Assembly (NCBI GenBank): GCA_040437565.1
Contig: JBDOQK010000042.1
Span: forward strand, 248,001 to 312,000
Reading direction: 5' to 3'
From: Albugo candida
Lineage: Eukaryota > Oomycota > Peronosporomycetes > Albuginales
Length of the DNA: 64,000 nucleotides
Part shown: one piece after another, positions 56,730 through 64,000 of the stretch
How the letters are laid out: each line of letters starts with the position of its first letter
Numbering within the stretch: the first letter of the stretch is position 1
The notes under the pieces: generated by a model
Told to the model about the DNA's origin: nothing
Databases searched by the model: none
The model's input: only the letters and a program-made list of their open reading frames with translations
Made by a program: the position numbers and the translations under genes

Positions 56730-59700
56730 CTACACTCCTGAATGATACCGATTCGGTTGACCATTGCGATTCCCTCGAGGTCTTGCCCCTTTACCGCCTC
56801 TACCTCCATACTCTCGACCTGTAGCTGGCGAATCGAGTCGCTGGTAATTGCTCTTGTTGATGACATTTGATCGACCTCGAGAGCGGTTGATATTGCGGTT
56901 CCTTGAAGCACCTGACGGTAATCTGGGATTACTGCTTTGGTGCCGTAGACCGTATCGTTCATTTTCGGCAGCCATCTCTTCTTTGGTGCATAAGATACCA
57001 TTTCTCCGTGTCCCTGCACCCATCAGCAGCACCATTGTCATGATACAAAACAGTGTCAGACCATATAGAAAGATGAATCCGCCCTTTGGTATCGGATCCT
57101 TTGCCGTTGCGAACGTATAAGCGATAGGAATCACAAAGAATATCGCAAATAGTATCGGAGTCATCACAGCCCGACCACGAGTCGTGAATAATCCCACTGC
57201 GGACGCATACGGAACAACAGTAAATCCAAGACCGAGAAAAAAGTAGCAAAGCATCGATGTCAGGCTCATGCACAAAGCCGCATTGCCGGTTTTCGCGAAA
57301 AGATCCGTCTGCGCATCAAAGCCCAGAATTGCAGCACAAAGGGCTACAGGGATGCACGTACCAAATAAGATCGACTTGTGGTTGAGTTTGTCAATGAAAA
57401 AGAACGACAGCCCCGCACCGGTGATTTGAAGTGCCAAACAGTTCAATAAGAGTCGATTTTGATCACCTTTTGATCCTGATGTTTGCTCATGGTAGATAAA
57501 AGTATTCAAAACCGGAGTTGCTAAGGAGCACGTGATCATTAAGCTGATGCCCAATAACAGCTTGTAGGAAGATGAGGCTTCTTCGTTATTGGATCCTTCA
57601 CCTTCCTCTCGTATCTTTTTCAGTTCATCGGACACATCAGGCTTTCGCCGTAAGACAATCAGGCAAGCCTCACAACAATCCCATCCTCGATGTTCGAGGA
57701 CCCACAGAGGACTCTCGGGAAAGATGTTGACACCTGCAGTGATCATTCCAATCACACCAGAAGCGATAAAGCCTTCCCAAATCCACCCGAGCTGCTTGAT
57801 TGTCGAGCAAAAACAATTCAGGAGGACACCCAATGTGATCCCAAAGCCCAACAAAAGCATCGTTCGACTTCGCATTTCACGCGAAGGGACCTCGTAAATG
57901 TACTGCGAAAGAGATGGAAATAGGACACCGGTCGAAATTCCTAAGATTCCGATCGCTGGGATGAGCAGTGAATGACGTGAGCTTCCCGTAGCATACACAG
58001 CAGTCATTCCCACGCTAGTGAGCAGACCGCCAATCACGATGGAAAGTCGACGACCAAGAAAATGATTGGTAAAGGCAGACGCAACGACACCGAGCACACA
58101 GCCAATGTAGTACACATATGACGTTTTGCCTCTGCCTAAGCCTCCATCGAGGATGCCATCATACGTAATCACATAACTCGAAAAGCTCGGAGATTGTTCC
58201 AAAGTCGATAATAAACTGAACAACCAGCCCACTCCGATGCCTCCTAAAAGTCCGATGAACGTAGCAATGGAGAGTGCGTACTGAGAGGAAGCTGACATGA
58301 CTTTCGAAAAGCCTTCGTTGTACATCATCCGCGTCTGTATGATGTTCAGAAACGGGATGCAGGACATTATAAACAACGGAATGACCAGAAGTAAGCCAAA
58401 GATATAATCGAAGAAAAACGCCAATTGCTGGAAGCAAACGACGCCAGCAATAGAAGAGTTGGAAAAGCTCCACATGCGTGCACACTCATTCAGCCCGTAC
58501 AGCGCTGCCATGTAGCCAAAGAATAGAGCGATCGCGTAGCTCATATCTTTATGCAATATGGCGACAATTGCGACCAAGTACGCTGACACGATAGCCAGCA
58601 GACAGAATGCGTAAAACGATGCTCTTTTCATGGAGCTCATCCCTCGCATACACAGCCCAAATCCATGAATAAAGCCCATTGCGACCACAGTAGCGCCTGC
58701 AGCTGCCAGCACGACCGCAACAAACATGACACTTTTCGTTTTGAGAGTGATGACGTAAAACATGACAAAAAAATGCCGACTTTCACGTATGATCACAGTG
58801 ATACGAGCAATCATGTTGGAATTGTGGTACTGCTCGAGCTCGCTTTTCCACCAGGTGACCCAGCCACCCGTAATGGTCTTATCATCATCCTTGTAATCAG
58901 CATCGGCGAACATCCAATTGACCCAGGCCTTGATGTCGACCTTTGTCTTTTGCCAGTCTAAACCATCCGTGTTGAAAATAAATGGCGACAAGAGCCAAAG
59001 AATTGCAATAAACCACGTTGAAAACGTTTGGACACCGTAGCCTTGTGACGCAGTACAAAATTTGACCGCGAAGAAATCATCATTTGCTGGTGCTTCATTC
59101 TGACAAATGGAGAAATTTCCGTACGCTAAATAGACGAGACAAAGTCCCACAAGCTCAAATGCCTTTCGATAATGAGAGGATGCATACGCTCGATACAGCA
59201 AAACAAATGTCTCACGCGTGATTTTAAATCCTCGGCCAGTCGCTTGGTAATTGGCTCCTCCGTGCACAATGTTATTGTCGAAGAAATGCATTGTGGTCCC
59301 GACCTGAAATACGAAAAAAGCGGGTCCTCCAGTGATAATCATTTCAAGAAACCGTCCAAAACCACGGAGTAATCCTCCCTCACCGAAATACACGCACATC
59401 AATGGAAGCATTAGGAACAGCCCGGCCTGGATGAAAAATTGCGTATTCATGACGGATTTGACGTCAGTAAACACGCGAAGATCGAATCCATACGCCACGT
59501 TTCCACGAATCACTTGAGTCGAATTCATTTCAAACACAATTTCACGTTGTACGCCGGACAGAGCCAAATAGACTTTGCTATACATGTACACAAATGTGGT
59601 AACGATAGTCATCCAAGTGGCAAAGTAAAAGCCCGTGTGCGAGTAATACATCGAATTGAGACGAAAGAAATCCATAAATTGCCCCATACGATGCGCTTCT

Positions 59701-62700
59701 CGAGCCAGTGAGGTTTCTCCGGCTCCATTCGCTAGCTTGCCCTCAAACATAGAGATTTGTGATAGAGCGACATCACGTCCTTTACCGCATTGCATAAACT
59801 CCACATGCGTAACGATACCACCGCGCAGAGTCGAATTGAAGCCGGCAAACACATCTTCCGAGAGATTGATTCCCTTACTGGCCTTTGAAACACCTCCACG
59901 GGAGAAAGCAATCAATTTGTCAAAGACATCGGGGTGACCATAATGCATTCGAACGTATAAAGGATCAGCCAAGACACGTTGAGAGAGCGTGACAAACACA
60001 AGCTCTTGCCACGATTTGAATTTGGAAAGGGAGGACGCATCCCCTGTGAAAATATGCTCTCGCATTCCAATGATGGAGACGGGTTTTTTCGAAGGATGGA
60101 GGTCAGCTGTGGCCAGTAATTGCGGCATTTTGAGACACTCTTCGAAGTAATGTTGCTGATTCATGTCGATTGTTTGCAAGTATTCCCCACGCGTGAATTG
60201 CAGTGCATTGTTTTGATTCTCCGGTTTACCTTCACCCAAAATTGGATCGCCAGGCAGTTCGTAGCGGTACACTTCGACAATTTCGTTTCGCTCACTTTTG
60301 ATCAGCACCGAGTCGAATCGGTCGTCATGTCCGGACGATTTGATCGTATCCACATACGCCACACGAAGATTCGGATATGTTTTGAGAAGATAATCGATAT
60401 CATCTGCTTGGGCTTTACCTTCCGCGCGATGTTTTCCGTACACTTGACAAGCGCAGATATAAGAAAACTTGAGTCGAACAATATCTTCGAGCTGTGACTG
60501 TTTTTGTTCGGCAGTTTTGTTGGGTGCAGATCCGATTTCAAGCCAGTGAAGGATCTTGATTGCGTCCTCGTAAAGCATCATTCCTTGCACGGTCCGGGCG
60601 AGCGTTTGACCACGATACGAGGCCCACAATCGAAGCTCCATGGGGTATTTGCTCAGCGCTTCCTCGACAGACATAACGTCGACACGTTCGAGAAAGTTTT
60701 CCCACTCTGCAGGATGGATGGTTGTAAGGTACTTGAGAATCGTGATATTCTTACCATCCTCTTCCACTTTCCGGAAAATGGGAGGATTATCGAGCTTATC
60801 GCTGAGCTCCTGCAGAGAATATAACACCGACTCGGAGTAGAAGGGTGTTACAACGGAGAACGATTTCATCTCTTTGATCGCAGTGAGCTCGGGGATTTCC
60901 ATCACCAGCGACTTGAGAAAGAATCCCAATCGTCGTTGAGCTTCCCCACAACGAGGCATTGCATCAGCTCGATCCAGCGTCATGAGCAGGTACGCACGAG
61001 TTGCTGCGCCCATAGCAGCATCATTGTGGAAGAGATTGGTAAGCCCATTCATTGCGTACATGTATCCCCCGTTGGCTTGGACAAACTTGACGTTGGAAAA
61101 TTTGGCTCCTAAATCGGGTCTGCTCACCAAATGGCGAAGATTGTTGATCAGATTCTCCATCTTGTTGACAAAGCTTCGAATGACTCCCATTGAATGAACT
61201 TTACTAGACCCAGCACCTTGCGCTTGTACTTCTGGATCAGGCAAATCCATCACAGCTTCGAGGAGATCCATGATAGAGGAGCGAAGTTCTGGCAATGTCC
61301 GAGTATCAAAAGTGGCCATAAACTTTCCCTTTTGAGCGACTTTTTCAATTTCACGAAGTGCGTCGAGCATATCTGCGTCTTCCGTCGTCAAAAGTGCTTC
61401 GAATACGTACATACAGGCATGGAAAAAGCTTCGAATTCCAGAAAGACAATCCTCTTTCATCAGTGCGATATGCAGTTGTTCATCCCCTTTTTGTTCCTTT
61501 CCAAGCTTGCCGATAATCTCGAGCGCGTCGTTCAGCTTTCCTGCCGATAAAAAGACAGGCTCAAACACGTCTCCGGAACTTTGTACGTCGTACTGCAAGA
61601 TTGCAGCTTCTTTATCATCCACCAAATCGCCTTCTCGAAATGAATTGACAATCTCATTCCACACAACTACGAATCGAAGCATCATTTGAGACTGAAATTC
61701 CGCTGCGGAATGACCGTGGGTTGCGTCATTGGCTCGTGCTAAAGCTGTGACAATTTTGTGGTCGAACAACGGCGGTGCCGCTCGAAAATACTTTGTGAAT
61801 TGCTGCATGCCGTGTATCTCTCCAGTTTTCATGAAGATTCCCTGAGACCAACCGAGAAGGGCTTGGAAGGCTGTAAAGTAGATTTGTGTATCATAATTGA
61901 AAATGAAGACGATAGGAGCCCATAGAGCCAAGATGACTCCCATGTTGTGAAAATTGATCACATTACTGCCATACTTGAGCTGCATCGAGTAGATCGCTAG
62001 TGAAGGAAGGACTAATGGTCGCACGAGAATAAAGTAGGATACAAAGGCTTTGAGAGACCACAAGCAGAGCCAATAGGCAATGTAGCGAAGTTGGAATCGG
62101 AAAGGTGGAGCCATATGACGACCTACATAACAGCTGACACCTTCTCGTGTAAACTGCGCAAGATAGCTGTCATTGATCAAATGAGGTGCAATTGCGTATG
62201 TGAGCAGTACACCTGTTGCTGGAGTGATAAAGGCCATAGTCATCAAAGTGGCATTATTGAGAAACGAGGTATCCTGACGAAGCGTTAGTGGCTCGTAAAT
62301 CATCCATCCAAAGCCTGCTGCAAATGCTGCATTCCAAACCATTCGACAGACCAAAGCGGATGCGTACGAAAACGATCGAGATGAGGTGGTGGATTTATCA
62401 CGATTGAACAAAAGATGCCAGCCATGTGCCGCCTCTAAAACCGTCTTCAGGAATGCCAGCATCGAATGACTGAACACAATTGAAATCAGCGCCATCTTGA
62501 CGTCTCGTGTGGTGTACGGAGCGACAACTTGACCCATTGAACCAAATTGAGCAAACCATTGCTTCCCACCACTTGGTGATACTGCAGAGATGAAGCCTAT
62601 TACAACGAGGCAGGTGAGGAACATCAAGTTGAATTGAAAAATCCGGTAATAATTCAAAATCAAAGTGAAGATACTTCTGTGCTCATAGTATGACTTTCCG

Positions 62701-63545
62701 TGATTTTGACTCAATTCTTTGCCGATCTGATCGATGGGAACTTGGATGCAATATGGTTTCCAAAAATACTCATTGATATCATCATAATTTCGTACATGGA
62801 CGTGTTCCAATGATTTCCCAAGCTTGTTCTTTCGTTTCATGTTGGCACACTCGGCCCACACGGGAGAAACAACCGAACGAAGATACCATCCCTCGCTCTG
62901 CGTCTGACTTGCACAAGGGTCTTGATTGAGTTGGTGAAGCATTTGATGGAAAATGTAGCAGATACACTCTGGCATATGTCGAAGATTGGCAGCTTCTCCC
63001 CATATCAGTAATAACAACATCATGTCCATGTGCATAGGACTTTTCAGATTCTTTTTGGCTCCTTGCATTTTAAATGAGTTTGGTTGAATCCGGAGGAATT
63101 GACACCACTCAATATAATTCGATACAAGCTTTGTATGAAGTACTTTTATATGATGCTGATGAGGATCTGAAGGTCGTGTTCGAGCTTTACCATTAGCAAG
63201 GAGAAGAAGTACGTGTTCTCGTTGATTATTTACAGAGCCGGATTGAAATCCAAATTTGTTGTACAGAATTTCACAGCAATAATCAATTGAGGTTTCATCG
63301 TCAAAATCCCCTTCGAGTCCGCCACCTTTCATATACTGGCTTTGTCCTAAAATCTCTTTATCCTCCAGCATCGATAATCGTTGTGATAATGATCGCTGAC
63401 CTTCATAAGGAGCCTCATCGTAATTTCCGTATTGTTTGCCATAATTCGGATCTCGTGTATCAGTTTGAGAAGCACGTCGACGATCTGCATTCAACTCGAA
63501 ATAATTCGAGCTCGCACGTGCATGCCGGTCTGTAGAAGTTCTCAT
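56730..63545 (-). CDS. GT48 beta-1,3-glucan (callose) synthase fused to an MFS transporter-like domain
   Basis: 2271 residues in one exon, 23 bp after the stop of the convergent cNMP gene. The N terminus is disordered. The FKS1-type domain 1 spans about residues 80-220 (SIDYCCEILYNKFGFQSG, PMHMDMMLLLLIWGEAANLR). Six or so membrane spans follow (about 300-600), then the large cytosolic GT48 catalytic region (about 860-1330; RYELPGDPILGEGKPENQNN, RGGIVTHVEFMQCGKGRDVA, FEGKLANGAGETSLAREAHR). A second membrane block reaches about residue 1790. From about 1800 to 2190 the sequence is MFS sugar-transporter-like (GCVLGVVASAFTNHFLGRRL, FPESPLWVLEHRG, LGLGFTVVPYASAVGLF). It ends in an Arg/Gly-rich tail (GREYGGRGGKGARPRGNRNG). 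GT48 enzymes extrude beta-1,3-glucan, the main oomycete wall polymer. The fusion is uninterrupted in the reading frame. Confidence 0.93.
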   Translation of the reverse strand: MRTSTDRHARASSNYFELNADRRRASQTDTRDPNYGKQYGNYDEAPYEGQRSLSQRLSMLEDKEILGQSQYMKGGGLEGDFDDETSIDYCCEILYNKFGFQSGSVNNQREHVLLLLANGKARTRPSDPHQHHIKVLHTKLVSNYIEWCQFLRIQPNSFKMQGAKKNLKSPMHMDMMLLLLIWGEAANLRHMPECICYIFHQMLHQLNQDPCASQTQSEGWYLRSVVSPVWAECANMKRKNKLGKSLEHVHVRNYDDINEYFWKPYCIQVPIDQIGKELSQNHGKSYYEHRSIFTLILNYYRIFQFNLMFLTCLVVIGFISAVSPSGGKQWFAQFGSMGQVVAPYTTRDVKMALISIVFSHSMLAFLKTVLEAAHGWHLLFNRDKSTTSSRSFSYASALVCRMVWNAAFAAGFGWMIYEPLTLRQDTSFLNNATLMTMAFITPATGVLLTYAIAPHLINDSYLAQFTREGVSCYVGRHMAPPFRFQLRYIAYWLCLWSLKAFVSYFILVRPLVLPSLAIYSMQLKYGSNVINFHNMGVILALWAPIVFIFNYDTQIYFTAFQALLGWSQGIFMKTGEIHGMQQFTKYFRAAPPLFDHKIVTALARANDATHGHSAAEFQSQMMLRFVVVWNEIVNSFREGDLVDDKEAAILQYDVQSSGDVFEPVFLSAGKLNDALEIIGKLGKEQKGDEQLHIALMKEDCLSGIRSFFHACMYVFEALLTTEDADMLDALREIEKVAQKGKFMATFDTRTLPELRSSIMDLLEAVMDLPDPEVQAQGAGSSKVHSMGVIRSFVNKMENLINNLRHLVSRPDLGAKFSNVKFVQANGGYMYAMNGLTNLFHNDAAMGAATRAYLLMTLDRADAMPRCGEAQRRLGFFLKSLVMEIPELTAIKEMKSFSVVTPFYSESVLYSLQELSDKLDNPPIFRKVEEDGKNITILKYLTTIHPAEWENFLERVDVMSVEEALSKYPMELRLWASYRGQTLARTVQGMMLYEDAIKILHWLEIGSAPNKTAEQKQSQLEDIVRLKFSYICACQVYGKHRAEGKAQADDIDYLLKTYPNLRVAYVDTIKSSGHDDRFDSVLIKSERNEIVEVYRYELPGDPILGEGKPENQNNALQFTRGEYLQTIDMNQQHYFEECLKMPQLLATADLHPSKKPVSIIGMREHIFTGDASSLSKFKSWQELVFVTLSQRVLADPLYVRMHYGHPDVFDKLIAFSRGGVSKASKGINLSEDVFAGFNSTLRGGIVTHVEFMQCGKGRDVALSQISMFEGKLANGAGETSLAREAHRMGQFMDFFRLNSMYYSHTGFYFATWMTIVTTFVYMYSKVYLALSGVQREIVFEMNSTQVIRGNVAYGFDLRVFTDVKSVMNTQFFIQAGLFLMLPLMCVYFGEGGLLRGFGRFLEMIITGGPAFFVFQVGTTMHFFDNNIVHGGANYQATGRGFKITRETFVLLYRAYASSHYRKAFELVGLCLVYLAYGNFSICQNEAPANDDFFAVKFCTASQGYGVQTFSTWFIAILWLLSPFIFNTDGLDWQKTKVDIKAWVNWMFADADYKDDDKTITGGWVTWWKSELEQYHNSNMIARITVIIRESRHFFVMFYVITLKTKSVMFVAVVLAAAGATVVAMGFIHGFGLCMRGMSSMKRASFYAFCLLAIVSAYLVAIVAILHKDMSYAIALFFGYMAALYGLNECARMWSFSNSSIAGVVCFQQLAFFFDYIFGLLLVIPLFIMSCIPFLNIIQTRMMYNEGFSKVMSASSQYALSIATFIGLLGGIGVGWLFSLLSTLEQSPSFSSYVITYDGILDGGLGRGKTSYVYYIGCVLGVVASAFTNHFLGRRLSIVIGGLLTSVGMTAVYATGSSRHSLLIPAIGILGISTGVLFPSLSQYIYEVPSREMRSRTMLLLGFGITLGVLLNCFCSTIKQLGWIWEGFIASGVIGMITAGVNIFPESPLWVLEHRGWDCCEACLIVLRRKPDVSDELKKIREEGEGSNNEEASSSYKLLLGISLMITCSLATPVLNTFIYHEQTSGSKGDQNRLLLNCLALQITGAGLSFFFIDKLNHKSILFGTCIPVALCAAILGFDAQTDLFAKTGNAALCMSLTSMLCYFFLGLGFTVVPYASAVGLFTTRGRAVMTPILFAIFFVIPIAYTFATAKDPIPKGGFIFLYGLTLFCIMTMVLLMGAGTRRNGILCTKEEMAAENERYGLRHQSSNPRLPSGASRNRNINRSRGRSNVINKSNYQRLDSPATGREYGGRGGKGARPRGNRNGQPNRYHSGV

Positions 63546-64000
63546 TGATACCGTTCTGTTTTTTCGATAGTCAGAGGAATATCAACTGAATACTTTCGAG
63601 CCGGTGCGACGAGACTTTTCGACGTAAATGGTGATAGTGCTTGTTGAGGGATAGCGCGAGAAAGGGAGAGGACTTATTTCAAAGGTATAAAGCTGAAAAT
63701 TGTTTGCTTAAAACGAGACTCTCCAGTCCTATGGCTGTGAGTAGTGAAGTGACTAGGATGTGCATAGGCCAAGTATCAAATTAGTATTCAGTTGTGGGTA
63801 TCAGAAAAGTAGAATCCTCCAATCGAGTCGCGCTGTCTATTTCCGGTTAGGGATGATGTGGCAGTATACCTCTTCTGGTCTTATCGGACCCCCAGGTTTA
63901 TTAACAGATGGCGAGAAAGCACACTCAAAATCCGGCTTGTCGAAAGGAAAGGACCAGTTTTGCGTAAAGCATGTACGCTACGGCTTTCCCTGCTACCCCC
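63546..64000. other. upstream region of the glucan synthase gene
   Basis: No gene seen. It should contain the promoter and 5' leader of the minus-strand glucan synthase gene. Confidence 0.4.

Overview
The window is a eukaryotic nuclear scaffold piece with short introns (mostly 48-80 bp, GT...AG) and closely packed genes separated by gene-poor, repeat-bearing stretches. My best guess is an oomycete, and among oomycetes a compact one such as a white rust (Albugo). The guess rests on a long FYVE-domain protein with an oomycete-like start, a GT48 beta-1,3-glucan synthase carrying a C-terminal MFS-type transporter half, a SWEET sugar transporter, small intron-split secreted proteins, and moderate-to-low GC. 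No species call can be proved from the sequence alone. The window has nine runs of exactly 100 N; at least seven are flanked by near-identical direct repeats, which look like unmerged contig overlaps rather than biology.

Layout. 1-9 kb: cysteine desulfurase NFS1, a small PDZ-like protein, then gene-poor DNA. 8.9-18.6 kb: accessory region with a small secreted Gly/Arg/Trp-rich protein, three non-autonomous inverted-repeat elements (9.6, 13.2 and 13.8 kb), an unrecognised 244-residue protein, two Ty1/copia fossils, and SLX1. 19.3-28 kb: heat-shock factor, an LYR-motif protein, a coiled-coil protein, AMPK/SNF1 alpha, a GMP-synthase-like amidotransferase and a RING E3. 28.3-36 kb: the FYVE protein and, convergent with it, PIG-N. 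36-40.5 kb: gene-poor DNA with a second secreted protein, an intron-for-intron paralogue of the first but with eight GRRGGWD repeats. 40.5-43.4 kb: an ATAD5/Elg1-like AAA+ clamp-unloader subunit. 43.4-48.3 kb: nothing I can assign. 48.3-52.4 kb: SWEET and an EXS-domain (XPR1/Erd1-like) membrane protein. 53-63.5 kb: a triple cyclic-nucleotide-binding-domain protein, convergent with the 2271-residue glucan synthase-MFS fusion.

Most named genes are housekeeping: Fe-S cluster supply, GPI-anchor synthesis, energy sensing, DNA repair and clamp unloading, stress transcription, wall glucan synthesis and sugar transport. The most unusual observation is the pair of secreted proteins at 8.9 and 39.2 kb. 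They share a signal-peptide exon, a phase-1 intron and an acidic propeptide-like segment ending in QSRFG, but differ in the number of a tandem heptad with a dibasic RR. This architecture resembles repeat peptide precursors cut by Kex2-type proteases. Coordinates of spliced genes below run from the first to the last coding base; exon borders are in the evidence and were placed by eye from splice sites and reading frame.
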